The position numbers were made by a program, and so were the translations under genes. The notes below the pieces were generated by a model that saw only the letters and a list, made by a program, of their open reading frames with translations, searched no databases and had not been told where the DNA came from. 64,000 nucleotides of DNA from SG8-41 sp963699525. Lineage in GTDB: Bacteria > Pseudomonadota > Gammaproteobacteria > Burkholderiales > SG8-41. Positions 7,322-16,600 of the stretch are shown here, piece after piece (the first letter of the stretch is position 1; the number at the start of each line of letters is the position of its first letter). The stretch spans positions 1 through 64,000 of the forward strand of contig CAVOUI010000012.1 of NCBI GenBank assembly GCA_963699525.1, written 5' to 3'.

Positions 7322-8746
7322 ATGAGCATTGCGCGGCAATATGTCGAGAACCTGGGCTGCGGCCTGCGGCTCGCGTTTTTCCTTCCGATCCGTGCGGAGC
7401 GCAGCTATGCGTCCGGGCTCATGCTCGTGCTGCTGTTTGCGACCGCGGTCCTGCTTCACTTCGTGCGCGATTTCGCCTTTGTCGGAACCGGCGGCACGCT
7501 CGTGCTCTTCGGTCTGCCCGGCGTCCTGTATTACGTTCCAGTCCTCCTCGCGGCGGCGGTAGCGATCGCCTGGTCCGCGCGGAGTCCCGAGCAAGCGCTG
7601 CCGCTCGCCACGGCGTTCGCCGCGTTGAGCCTGCCGATCCTCGCCCTGGAGCTGACCGTATGGACGATGCTGGCGGCGTCGCCCGGCAGGATCGTGTCAT
7701 GGGGCCGGATCACGTTCTTCCTCTGGCAGTGGGCCATTCCGGGGTGGCTCGCCCTTGCCGCGGCAGTCGTCACGTTCCGCCTGCTGCGCCCGGCGCGAGG
7801 ACTCCCGCGTGCCGCGGCGCTCGTCGTGTGCCTTGCCGTCGCCCTCTCCTTGGGATTCGTCTTCCGCGATCGCACGCTATGGGCAAAACCCTACGACGAG
7901 AATGCGCTTCAGGCGCAGAAGCAGTTCATGGCAGCCGCCACCGAGGACGTGATTTACCGGCAGCCTACGCTGCTCACACGGGCGTTGGATGCGATCGAGC
8001 CGGGACGCGCCGGTCGGATCGACCTCTACTACGTCGGTATGGGCGGTTACGCGAGGCAGGACGTGTTCCTGCGCGAGATCAAGGCGGTGGAGACGATGAT
8101 GCAGGAGCAGTTCGGCGCCCGGGGCCGCAGCGCAAGCCTGCTCAACAACCCGAAGACCGTCATGGACATGCCGATCGCCAGCGCGACGTCATTGCGGGCC
8201 GTGCTCAAACGCATGGGCGAGGTCATGAACCGCGAGGAGGACATATTGTTCCTGTTCATGACGTCGCACGGCGCCAAGGACCACAAGTTCACGCTTGAAT
8301 TCTGGCCGTTGACGTTCAACGACTTGACGCCCGACGTGCTGCGGTCGGCGCTCGACGACGCCGGGATCCAGTGGCGCGTCATCGTCGTCTCGGCATGCTA
8401 CGCCGGCGGCTTTATCAACGCACTCAGGGACGAGCGCACGATCGTCGTCGCCGCCGCCGGCCCTGACAAGAGATCGTTCGGATGCAGCAATGAGGCGGAA
8501 TGGACGTACTTCGGCAAGGCATTCTTCGACGAAGCCTTGCGCGCTCAACCGCGTGTGACCGCAGCCTTCGAGATTGCGCGCAAAGCGGTCGCGGCGCGGG
8601 AAAAGAACGAGCGGGTCGACGAGCATTCCGACCCGCAGATGGTGGCGGGAACGAGCATGGAGCGGCAATGGGATGCCTTCCTTGGCCAGCTCAATCGCTC
8701 AAGCACAACCGCGTCCCGGGGTGACAGCCTAGTCAGCGTCCGGTAA
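7322..8746 (+). CDS. Membrane-anchored C13-family (legumain/caspase-fold) cysteine peptidase
   Basis: A protein of about 474 residues. The first ~190 residues contain five hydrophobic segments. The C-terminal half is a peptidase C13 domain: TSHGAKD supplies the catalytic His (residue 316 from this start) and VVSACYAGGF the catalytic Cys (359), the His/Cys arrangement of clan CD. Bacterial members with an N-terminal membrane part are poorly characterised. ATG 7322 is preferred over the in-frame GTG at 7316 because GGGAG is spaced 7 bases from it. Two lipoprotein genes follow on the same strand. Confidence 0.8.
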   Translation: MSIARQYVENLGCGLRLAFFLPIRAERSYASGLMLVLLFATAVLLHFVRDFAFVGTGGTLVLFGLPGVLYYVPVLLAAAVAIAWSARSPEQALPLATAFAALSLPILALELTVWTMLAASPGRIVSWGRITFFLWQWAIPGWLALAAAVVTFRLLRPARGLPRAAALVVCLAVALSLGFVFRDRTLWAKPYDENALQAQKQFMAAATEDVIYRQPTLLTRALDAIEPGRAGRIDLYYVGMGGYARQDVFLREIKAVETMMQEQFGARGRSASLLNNPKTVMDMPIASATSLRAVLKRMGEVMNREEDILFLFMTSHGAKDHKFTLEFWPLTFNDLTPDVLRSALDDAGIQWRVIVVSACYAGGFINALRDERTIVVAAAGPDKRSFGCSNEAEWTYFGKAFFDEALRAQPRVTAAFEIARKAVAAREKNERVDEHSDPQMVAGTSMERQWDAFLGQLNRSSTTASRGDSLVSVR

Positions 8747-8872
8747 TCCGCTCGCCGGCTTGCGGGCGGTGGAGGATAGGAGTACCTTTTTGTAGCAGCC
8801 GGAGTGGGTCTTGCGGCTGCAGCGCCGCGATCCCCGCCCGGTCATCTTCGCACCGAGGAGAAGGAGGGAATC

Positions 8873-9391
8873 ATGGCCATGCCGATCGTCAGAACGCTCG
8901 CCGCCGCGACTGTTTTGCTCACTGGTTGCGTCACGCAGCACCCCCAGAACGCCGAGGAGTTCCGCAAGGCGGCTCCCGGCGCCTTCCTGGCCAAGACGGA
9001 GACGCACGAGATCAACCGCTCCATGCGGGAAATCGGCGCGACGTTCCGCAAGCGTGCGCCGGAATGCCTGAACATGAGAGTGACGACGACCTCGCAGACC
9101 TCCGGGAGCTACCAGGTCATCGTCTCGGTCTACAAGCCGACGGTCGTGGTGACGGACGAGCGGGCCGAGCTGCACATCCAGCGGCACCACGAGAAGGGGG
9201 TCCTCGCCGTCACCAAGGAGCCGGAAGGGGGCTATTACCTGATCGTCGCGGACGCCTACCCCGTGGACGCGAAGAGGAGTCGCCTCCAGCTCTTCGGCCC
9301 ATCCATGGGGTATGACGTCATCTACAAGGCGATTATCGGCTGGGCGACGGGCAAGGACCTCGGCTGCCCGGACCTCACCAAGACCGGATGA
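8873..9391 (+). CDS. Lipoprotein of unknown function
   Basis: A 172-residue protein beginning MAMPIVRTLAAATVLLTGC, a clear lipobox signal peptide with lipidated Cys19. The mature protein is a small mixed alpha/beta domain that I do not recognise. ATG 8873 is chosen because GAAGGAGGG precedes it and the signal peptide starts there. It overlaps the next lipoprotein gene by 4 bp (ATGA), so both are translationally coupled. The upstream neighbour is the membrane C13 peptidase. Confidence 0.7.
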   Translation: MAMPIVRTLAAATVLLTGCVTQHPQNAEEFRKAAPGAFLAKTETHEINRSMREIGATFRKRAPECLNMRVTTTSQTSGSYQVIVSVYKPTVVVTDERAELHIQRHHEKGVLAVTKEPEGGYYLIVADAYPVDAKRSRLQLFGPSMGYDVIYKAIIGWATGKDLGCPDLTKTG

Positions 9392-9867
9392 TCTTTCACC
9401 CGCGCGTCGCCGTCTGGCTGCTGGGCGCCGGACTTCTCGCCGGCTGCTCCGGCATCAAGACCTACCCGGACACGTCCCCCAAGAATCTCATCGTCAAGAC
9501 CGAGGCCCGCTCGGGCTCCGTGTTCTCGAGCGCGCGGGTGGCGGTCCACATCCACGAGGTCGACGCGAGCTGCCGCACCACCTATCTGGGCACCGTCCAG
9601 CTCAGTGAGTCCGTGGTCGAAATTGGCATCCCGCCGGAGCGCCCAAGCTACCTTGTATTCAACTTCTACAGCTCGTCCTTCCTCGGCGGATCCAGCGGCA
9701 GCATCAATTATGAAACGCTGCTGCGGCCGCGCGCGGGGTATATCTACGATGCCAACGCCCGCTACGCGGACGGCATCTACCACGTCGTCGTCCGCGAATC
9801 CGGTCCGGGCCGGTCGAAGGGCCGCGAGATCGAGCGCCGGGAGCTGGCAGACTGCAACCGAGGGTAA
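9388..9867 (+). CDS. Lipoprotein of unknown function
   Basis: A 159-residue protein with lipobox LLAGC (Cys20) and a mature domain rich in beta strands (VAVHIHEV, SYLVFNFYSS). It contains two later cysteines that could form a disulfide. It overlaps the preceding lipoprotein gene by 4 bp, so it is probably made with it and may be its partner at the outer or inner membrane. I recognise no family. Confidence 0.7.
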   Translation: MIFHPRVAVWLLGAGLLAGCSGIKTYPDTSPKNLIVKTEARSGSVFSSARVAVHIHEVDASCRTTYLGTVQLSESVVEIGIPPERPSYLVFNFYSSSFLGGSSGSINYETLLRPRAGYIYDANARYADGIYHVVVRESGPGRSKGREIERRELADCNRG

Positions 9868-9895
9868 TGTCGTTCCCGCGAAGGCGGGAACCCAG
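9868..9895. repeat. Short palindromic intergenic repeat, second copy
   Basis: GTTCCCGC-GAA-GGCGGGAAC forms a hairpin right at the end of the lipoprotein gene, facing the convergent hemerythrin gene. It is homologous to the hairpin near 5420. Both copies sit next to hemerythrin gene ends. Confidence 0.6.
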
Positions 9896-9907
9896 ATCCG
9901 GAATTCC

Positions 9908-10459
9908 TCAGCCTGCCGCGAGGGGCTTCAGCCGCTTTCGCAGCTCCCGGTAGCGCTCGCCGACGTCGTCGCCGAACAGCGGATCGGGCGCCGCCGGAAC
10001 CGTTGCGACGACCGCGGCCCAGTCATCCGGCTTGAGGAGACGGCCAGCGCGCGGCAGGATCTCGCTTTCCTCCGCGGCGAGGTGGTGGCGGTAGAACACC
10101 AGGTAAGTCGCCGCAGCAGCTTCGATCGTCTCGCGCGGGATGACCACGTCCTCGAGGATGTCGTCGAGGTGCTTGAGCAGGGTCTCCCCGGCGTGCTCCA
10201 GCACGCGGTGCTCCTGGAGGATCCGGCCGATCACGAGGCCCACCCAGGGGTCGCGGCTGACCAGGCGCGCGAACGCCACGTTCTCCCGCGGATGGTGGTA
10301 GCGGTCGGCGTAATGGTGGAGGTAATAGACGACGTCGCGCAGGAGCTCGAAATCGGGATCCTGCCCTTTGTGGAAAGCCGTCATCTGCTGCTCGATGAAG
10401 TCGAGCAGGCTTGCGAAGCGCATGTGCTCCGCGTGCCACACGGCGACCGGGTCGACCAT
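9908..10459 (-). CDS. Hemerythrin domain-containing protein
   Basis: A 183-residue cytoplasmic protein with the diiron hemerythrin pattern. An early H-x-x-H-x-x-F (WHAEHMRF), a middle HHYADRYHHPRE and a late FYRHHLAAEESEILP supply the His/Glu ligands. Bacterial members bind O2 or NO or act in iron-sulfur repair and respiratory adaptation. The ATG at 10459 follows AGGGGA at good spacing, whereas the longer reading frame upstream crosses the promoter. A perfect FNR box lies about 62 bp upstream, predicting induction at low oxygen. A degenerate copy of its 3' end lies at about 5.1 kb. Confidence 0.85.
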   Translation of the reverse strand: MVDPVAVWHAEHMRFASLLDFIEQQMTAFHKGQDPDFELLRDVVYYLHHYADRYHHPRENVAFARLVSRDPWVGLVIGRILQEHRVLEHAGETLLKHLDDILEDVVIPRETIEAAAATYLVFYRHHLAAEESEILPRAGRLLKPDDWAAVVATVPAAPDPLFGDDVGERYRELRKRLKPLAAG

Positions 10460-10514
10460 GACGATTTCCCCTGATCCTTGCCCGGTGATTATCGCCGCGC
10501 GAGGCTTCGCGCGT

Positions 10515-10528
10515 TTGATCAGGATCAA
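10515..10528. promoter_or_regulatory. Perfect FNR/Anr/Dnr box upstream of the hemerythrin gene
   Basis: TTGATCAGGATCAA matches the consensus TTGAT-N4-ATCAA exactly. Its centre is about 62 bp before the hemerythrin start codon on the reverse strand, compatible with class II activation from around -41.5. A relic ORF on the other strand starts 32 bp away and is a less likely target. Confidence 0.7.
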
Positions 10529-10559
10529 GGATTGCGGCGATTGATATAAGCGACGCAAG

Positions 10560-10685
10560 ATGTGGATCGTGATCCTGGTCGCGATCGTCTGCAGCTTCAC
10601 CGCGATCGGCGACTCCGCGGTGTTCTCGACGGTCCTCTCACGGAGCGGGCGCCGCCGCCGAGCGACAAGTAACTATGTTCGGTAG
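10560..10685 (+). pseudogene. Possible remnant of an MFS transporter gene
   Basis: A 41-codon reading frame encodes WIVILVAIVCSFTAIGDSAVF then FSTVLS and stops. The ADS/GDS-x-x-F/Y-S motif after a hydrophobic helix resembles an internal segment of certain MFS permeases. There is no complete gene. It could also be a chance frame. Confidence 0.3.
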
Positions 10686-10858
10686 CGCACAGACCGTGTC
10701 TCGGGCGAAGCGGAAAGTGACATTTCCGGTCCGTTGAGCCGAGTCCCAATTCCCGCGCCCAGGAACGCGGGAGCCGTGGCACGCAAATCCTGATTTGGCG
10801 ATACAGCTGGTAATGGAGGGGACTCACCGAGACCGCCACACTTTGAGAGGTATGACCT

Positions 10859-11215
10859 ATGAAACCAGAAACGGATGCGAAGGTGACGTATGGATTTTGG
10901 GGGCTTGTCGTCGGGGCAGGCGTCGCGATGACGATCGGGTTCGCGTGGGGTGGCTGGACGACCTCCAGCACGACCCAGAAGATGAGCGACGAGGCGGTCA
11001 TGGCGAAACGAGCGGCGATCTGCGTCGCCCAATTCATGAGCGCCCCGGATTACAAGATGAAAATCAAGGAAATTCAAGGGGCGGAAAGCTATCAGCGATC
11101 CGAGCTCATTGAAAAAGGCGGCTGGGACAAGATGCCCGGGGAGGAAAAGGCGGCCTGGGGCGTATCCGGTGCCTGTCTCGCGGGGCTCGAAACTGTTATC
11201 AAGGCCGGAGCTTGA
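10859..11215 (+). CDS. Small membrane protein of unknown function
   Basis: A 118-residue protein with one membrane segment (about residues 12-31, FWGLVVGAGVAMTIGFAW). The soluble part contains a Cys pair (AAICVAQF and GACLAG), a MSAPDYKMKIKEI segment and WDKMPGE. The ATG at 10859 follows TTTGAGAGGT. A strong terminator closes the unit 45 bp after the stop, so it is monocistronic. I do not recognise a named family. Confidence 0.65.
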   Translation: MKPETDAKVTYGFWGLVVGAGVAMTIGFAWGGWTTSSTTQKMSDEAVMAKRAAICVAQFMSAPDYKMKIKEIQGAESYQRSELIEKGGWDKMPGEEKAAWGVSGACLAGLETVIKAGA

Positions 11216-11260
11216 TCGACCGGAAACCGTGGCCTGACCTGGATTTCCGAGTAACCAGAA

Positions 11261-11287
11261 AGCCCCGCTCAGGCGGGGCTTTTTTTA
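11261..11287 (+). terminator. Rho-independent terminator
   Basis: AGCCCCGC-TCA-GGCGGGGCT followed by seven Ts. It ends the 10859-11215 transcript and also separates it from the convergent glucan synthase gene. Confidence 0.9.
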
Positions 11288-11311
11288 TTGACGGGGAGCA
11301 GCGCTTCGAGA

Positions 11312-12646
11312 TCAACCGCGTGCGGCGGGGAGCCTCACCTCGACCGAGTGTTCCTGACGGTCGTCAACAAGGGGGATCGCCTTGTCGTGTTGCTCGACGC
11401 CATCGACTGTCACGCTCATCTCGCCGTTCCCGGCATGCGCCTGTAGCACGGAGATGTGGTAGACCGTTTCGCGGTAGCGATAATGCACCTTGAACGCTTC
11501 CCAAGCCGCAGGCAGGCACGGCGCAAAGCGAAGCTTGTCCACTTCTAGCCTCAGCCCCAGGATGGATTCCACGACCAGCCGATACATCCAGGCGGCGGAA
11601 CCGGTGTACCACGTCCATCCGCCGCGGCCGGTGTGCGGCGAGACGGCATACACGTCCGCTGCGATCACGTACGGCTCCACTTTGTAGGCGGCAATCGCCG
11701 CCGTGGATCCCGCATGGTTCAGCGGGTTGATCATGGCCGTGAGCTCCCATGCGCGCCGGCTGTCGCCCAGTGCGGCGAACGCCATCGCCGCCCAGATCGC
11801 CCCATGGGTGTATTGCCCGCCATTCTCTCTCACGCCCGGGACGTAGCCTTTGATGTAGCCGGGGTTCAAGTCCGACTTGTCGAACGGCGGATCCAGAAGC
11901 TGGATCAGCGCGTGATCCCGGCGAACCAGGTGCTTGTCCAGCGCTTCCATTGCCATGCGCGAGCGCCTCGCATCCCCCGCACCGGACAGGACAGCCCAGC
12001 TTTGCGCAATCGAATCAATCCGGCATTCGGCGTTGCTCGCCGATCCCAGCGGCGTGCCGTCGTCGAAATAGGCGCGGCGGTACCACTCGCCATCCCAGCC
12101 ATGCTGCTCGATGTTCCGGCGCACCTGGTCCGCCTCCGCCTGGCAGCGTTCGGCAAAGGGCGTATCGCCGCGAACGCGGGCAACCCGGCCGAACTGCGTG
12201 AGCACCTCATAAAGGAAGAAACCCAGCCAGACGCTTTCGCCCTTGCCGTGCTCACCCACGATGTTCATGCCGTCGTTCCAGTCGCCGGAGCCGATGAGCG
12301 GCAGGCCGTGCTCGCCGAACCTGAGGCCGTTCAGGATCGCGCGCACGCAGTGTTCGTACAGACTCGCCGCCTCCGCGGACTGGCCGGGCAGATCGTAATA
12401 GGAGTCTTCCTCGAGGTTCACCGGCCGGCCTTCGATGAAGGGGATCGGCTCATCCAGCACGCCGGTGTCGCCCGTGCCCAGAACGTAGCGACACGCGGCG
12501 AGCGGCAGCCAGAGATAATCGTCGGAACAGTGCGTGCGCACGCCCCGGCCCGAGGAGCGGATGCCACCAATGCTGGACATCGCCTTCGCGGAACTGACGG
12601 GCCGCGCAGCGCAGCAGGTGCTCGCGCACGAGCTGCGGCTCGGCAT
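11312..12646 (-). CDS. ndvB: Cyclic beta-1,2-glucan synthase, C-terminal GH94 phosphorylase-like part (frameshifted segment 4)
   Basis: Reverse-strand segment reading from about 12557 to the stop. It contains CSDDYLWLPLA, GSGDWNDGMN (the GH94 catalytic Asp region) and HTGRGGWTWYTGSAAWMYR, all typical of the C-terminal glycoside-phosphorylase domain of NdvB/ChvB-type proteins. In these enzymes this domain trims the linear glucan before cyclisation. The frame joins segment 3 if one extra base near 12557 is ignored. Residues before CSDDYLW in this frame are not native. Confidence 0.75.
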   Translation of the reverse strand: MPSRSSCASTCCAARPVSSAKAMSSIGGIRSSGRGVRTHCSDDYLWLPLAACRYVLGTGDTGVLDEPIPFIEGRPVNLEEDSYYDLPGQSAEAASLYEHCVRAILNGLRFGEHGLPLIGSGDWNDGMNIVGEHGKGESVWLGFFLYEVLTQFGRVARVRGDTPFAERCQAEADQVRRNIEQHGWDGEWYRRAYFDDGTPLGSASNAECRIDSIAQSWAVLSGAGDARRSRMAMEALDKHLVRRDHALIQLLDPPFDKSDLNPGYIKGYVPGVRENGGQYTHGAIWAAMAFAALGDSRRAWELTAMINPLNHAGSTAAIAAYKVEPYVIAADVYAVSPHTGRGGWTWYTGSAAWMYRLVVESILGLRLEVDKLRFAPCLPAAWEAFKVHYRYRETVYHISVLQAHAGNGEMSVTVDGVEQHDKAIPLVDDRQEHSVEVRLPAARG

Positions 12647-13259
12647 GGATCAGCGCCATCACGTCCTGCAACTGGTCGCGGAATCCGAAGGCGCCGCCCG
12701 ATTGGTAGTATCCGCTGCGCGCCCACAGACGGCACGCCAGGGTTTGATACAGGAGCCAGCCGTTGGTCAGCACGTTGAGCGACTGATCGGGAGTTTCCAC
12801 CTGCACTGCGCCGAGAGTGCTGTTCCAGTACTGGCGTACCGTATCGAGCGCGTTCCGCGCCGCAGCGGATCCCCGGAAGCGACGCACCAGCTTGCTCGCG
12901 TCATCGGCGCCGCGCCGGCCTGCGACGCCGAGCCTGAAGACGATCTCGCGCTCTTCCCCGTCGGCCAGCTCGAATGCCACCTGGAGCGCGGCACACGGGT
13001 CCAAAGCCGCCCCCACCTTGTTGGAAAGCTGCGACCGGGTCATCGCGGCCGGATTCCCGAGCGTGCCGTTGCGCCCGAGGAACTCGGTGCGGTCGCCGCT
13101 GAAGGTCCGGGACGTGTCGTCGACGTCGAAGAACGCGATCCGGTCGGCGAACGCGGTGTTGTAGGCGTTCCGCGCGTAGAGCGCGCCGCTCGCCGGGTCG
13201 ATTTCGGTAATCACGTGCATGGCCGATTTCGGCCGCAGGTCTCCGAGTACCCACTCCAC
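12450..13259 (-). CDS. ndvB: Cyclic beta-1,2-glucan synthase, GH94 core (frameshifted segment 3)
   Basis: The native part runs from about 13299 to 12558 and encodes YVEWVLG, GRNGTLGNPAAM, then GGAFGFRDQLQDVMAL and HWWHP, the hallmark of the GH94 domain in glucan synthases. One extra base in a TTT run at 13300-13302 separates it from segment 2, and another near 12557 separates it from segment 4. The downstream residues in this frame are out-of-frame noise. Confidence 0.7.
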   Translation of the reverse strand: MEWVLGDLRPKSAMHVITEIDPASGALYARNAYNTAFADRIAFFDVDDTSRTFSGDRTEFLGRNGTLGNPAAMTRSQLSNKVGAALDPCAALQVAFELADGEEREIVFRLGVAGRRGADDASKLVRRFRGSAAARNALDTVRQYWNSTLGAVQVETPDQSLNVLTNGWLLYQTLACRLWARSGYYQSGGAFGFRDQLQDVMALIHAEPQLVREHLLRCAARQFREGDVQHWWHPLLGPGRAHALFRRLSLAAARRVSLRSGHGRHRRAG

Positions 13260-13653
13260 GTAGCCGGTGGCGGAGAGCCGGCGCGATCGGCCCGAGTCGT
13301 TTCGCGACCTTCAACACCGAGAACTTGACCGCCGCTTCCAGGTCCACGTAGACCCACAGCTCCGAGCGGATGCCGTCTTCCGTGTGCTCGAAGACGCTGT
13401 AGCCGAAACCGTGCCGGCTGACGTAGGGCGTCGCGCCCCGGCGGGGCAGCGGCGCCGGCGACCAGAAGTGCCCGCTCTCTTCGTCACGGAGGTAGAACGC
13501 TTCTCCGCTCGAATCGCTCACGGGGTCGTTGCCCCAGGGCGTCAGGCGGAACTCGTGGGCGTTCTCGCTCCAGGTGTAGGCCAGGCCGCTTTCCGAGACG
13601 ACGGTTCCGAAGTGCGGGTTCGCCAGCACATTCACCCACGGTGCCGGCGTCAC
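12901..13653 (-). CDS. ndvB: Cyclic beta-1,2-glucan synthase, linker between glucoamylase-like and GH94 parts (frameshifted segment 2)
   Basis: The native stretch covers about 13750 to 13303 and continues the family sequence (FFNGLGGF, then VTPAPWVNVLANP, ENAHEFRLTPWGNDPVSD, GEAFYLRDE). It is read in a third frame between segments 1 and 3. Residues after about position 117 of this frame are out of register. Confidence 0.65.
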   Translation of the reverse strand: MTPAPWVNVLANPHFGTVVSESGLAYTWSENAHEFRLTPWGNDPVSDSSGEAFYLRDEESGHFWSPAPLPRRGATPYVSRHGFGYSVFEHTEDGIRSELWVYVDLEAAVKFSVLKVAKRLGPIAPALRHRLRGVGTRRPAAEIGHARDYRNRPGERRALRAERLQHRVRRPDRVLRRRRHVPDLQRRPHRVPRAQRHARESGRDDPVAAFQQGGGGFGPVCRAPGGIRAGRRGRARDRLQARRRRPARRR

Positions 13654-16600
13654 TTGCCCGTGCGCGGTGGTGATGACGTACTCGCGCCCATCGGGGGTGA
13701 ACCCTCCGAGTCCGTTGAAGAAGATCAGATCGTGGCGCGGCAGGCTCTAGCGCGGCCGCCGGCGTTTCAGCGCGGCGGGCCCGGGTCGGCTTGAAGCGTG
13801 GAACCCGCACTTCCGCAAGGCTGCGCCGGTTGATCTGTTCCGCCAGCGCTCCCCGCCTGTCGGTGATGATGGCGCGCGCGACCGATTGGAACAGGATGCG
13901 ATCCTCTTCCGAGATCTGCTCCGCCCGCCGCACGAAGATTCCGCCCGGTCGATCCATCACGTGTGCTTCGATGCCCGCGGCAATCAGCCCCATGATCTGT
14001 TCCTGGAGCACTTGCCGGTAGCCGGCGCGATCTTCGTTCCAGATCACCAGGTCCACGGCCAGTCCCTTCAGGCGCCAGTAGGCGTGGGCCTGCACGAGCT
14101 GGCGCACCAGGTCGATATTCGCCAGGTCTCCAATCTGCAGCAGCACGATCGGCAGATCGCCGGAAATGGCGTAGCCCCATAGACCGGATTGCCCGCGCCG
14201 GTTCTTGCCGAGAACGGCTGCTTCGGCGCGCAGCGCGGGATTGGCGTAGATGACGGAGCCGGCGAGGCGTCCATAGAGTTGCGCGTCGGACTCCGTGGCG
14301 TTGATCTGCCGCAGGGTCACCGAGCTGTGGGTCCACGCCAGATCGAAAACGCGATCCGCCAGATGCCGATCCCGGTATTTCCTGACCAGGCTCAAGGCTG
14401 CGTCGCGGGTTTCGCCGATGCCGGAGACCATATCGATCGTTGCCGATTGCTCCGGATCGAGCGTTAATCGAGCGCGGATCGCGACGACCGGGTCCAGCAC
14501 CGAACCCTCGCTGCCCGAGAGCGCCAGCGGTTCGCTCATCGCCTGGGGGGCGGCGACCGTGCGCCCGCGGCCGATGAACCGCATGCGGTCGGTCTCGTAG
14601 GAAATCTCCCCGATGTCCGCCCCGTGCACGGCCATCAGGTGAAACATCCAGGGCGGGCGCTCCTCGAGGGAGCGGGGCCGGCGCGTGCAGAGGATCGCCT
14701 GGCGCTCGCGGATGATCTCGGTCTGAACGAAGAGATTGCTGAACGCCGGATGCAGCGCGTCCGCGGCGGGCGGCGCGAGAACGACTTCCGCGTAACTCGT
14801 GACGTCGATCGCCCGGCGCGTCCGGGAGCGATTGGTGATGTGGAGCCGGCGCAGTTCGATGTCGTCTTCCGGCGAAACAACGATCTCGGTATGCGTATCG
14901 ATGTCGTCATCGCTGCGCCGGAATTCCGCGCGCCCCTCCGAGAAGATCGCCTCGTAAGCCTGTGATCGCTTGAGCGCCGGCTGGTGAGCGGTTGACCAGA
15001 ACACCCCGCTCGCCGCGTCGCGGATATAACAGAAAGTGCCCCAATTGTCGCGGGTGCTGTCTTCGCGCCAGCGCGTGACGGCGAGCTCTTTCCAGCGACT
15101 GTAGCCGCCACCGGCGTTCGTCACCATCACGTGGTATCGGCCGTTCGACAGCAACTGCACCTCCGGCACCGGGGTGTCGGGGCTCGCCAGTACGCGCACC
15201 GGCATCTCCGGACCGCCGGTAATCGCACGTATGTCGGGCAACTCGGCGGCGTGCAAATGGAACGCGGTCGCCCTCGGGACCCGCTCCTGAAGCAGCAACG
15301 TGGTCGCCTGGAACAGCGGATCCGACTCGAATCGCTTCTGCATCGGACGGCCCAGCAGCAAATAGGCGAGGGAGAGCAGGCTCATGCCCTGGTGGTGGGC
15401 CATGTAGGACCGGACCACCACGCTCGATTCTCCCCGTCGTTGACGGGTCGGGGTGTAGTCGACGGCCTCATAAAAGCCGAATTTTCCTTCCAGCCCGTCA
15501 GCGGCGAGTCGTTGCAGATTCAGGCACGCGGCCTCGGGCGCCACCATCAGCGCGAGCGCCGAAGCATACGGCGCAATGACCAGATCCTCGGCAAGCCCGC
15601 GTTTGAGCCCCAGGCCGGGAACGCCAAAGGCGCGGTACTGGTAGTTGAGATGAACATCGACCGCGTTGTAGCCGGATTCCGACATGCCCCACGGCACGCC
15701 GCGCTGGTTCCCGTACGCGACCTGTCGCTCCACCGCCGCCTTGCAGGTCCGGTCGAGCAGGGTGTTTTCATAGGTCGGCATCACCAGGAGCGGCATCAGG
15801 TACTCGAACATCGAGCCGCCCCACGACAGGAGAATCGGCTCGCCGCCGGCGTTCGTGAGCAAGCGCCCGAGGGAAAACCAGCTCTCCTGCGGCAGTTGTC
15901 CCTGGGCGATCGCCACGAAGCTGGACAACCTCGATTCCGAGGCCAGCAGATCGTAGTAGCTCGAGTCGCGCCGGCGCTCGCTGACGTTGTAGCCGATCGC
16001 GAGCACGTGACGCGCCCTGTCGTAGAGGAAGTCATGCTCCATTCGGGCGAGCTCGCCGGACTGCAGTGCCAGGCGTTCGATGGTCGCGATCCGCTCATTG
16101 GCGCGCCGGCTTGCTTCCGTGACCGCTCGTCGCAGTTGATCGAGCCACGCGCTTTCCTCGGGCGTCGCGTCCGCGCCGAGCCGATGCTCGATTGCCGGCA
16201 GCCACTCTGCCTCGAGCCTCGCCAGCTGGCGCAGCGTCGGGATCCCGCCGATGTCGGGGAAGTCGCTGAGCCGGCCGGGTGCAGCGGGCAGCAACAGCCA
16301 TGGAGCGAGAAATGTCAGATCATCAAGGGCGCTCCGGCATTGCCGGGACAGCACCTGTGCCCACCATTTCGCTTCGCTCTCGGGGCTGGCGTCAAAGGCG
16401 CCGGCCACCCCCGCAGCGAGCGCGGCGAGGCGGTCAAGCCAACGCCACGCCGCCGGGACACTGGCGGGCCGGGAATCGTATGCGGATTCCAGCTCCTTCT
16501 GAAGTCGGGCGAGTTCGGGAGTCGCGGCCTCTCCCGCGACGTCCGCAAGGATTCCGAGGGCGTCGCCGAGCCCCTCGAACACCCGCGCCGCCAGGATCCT

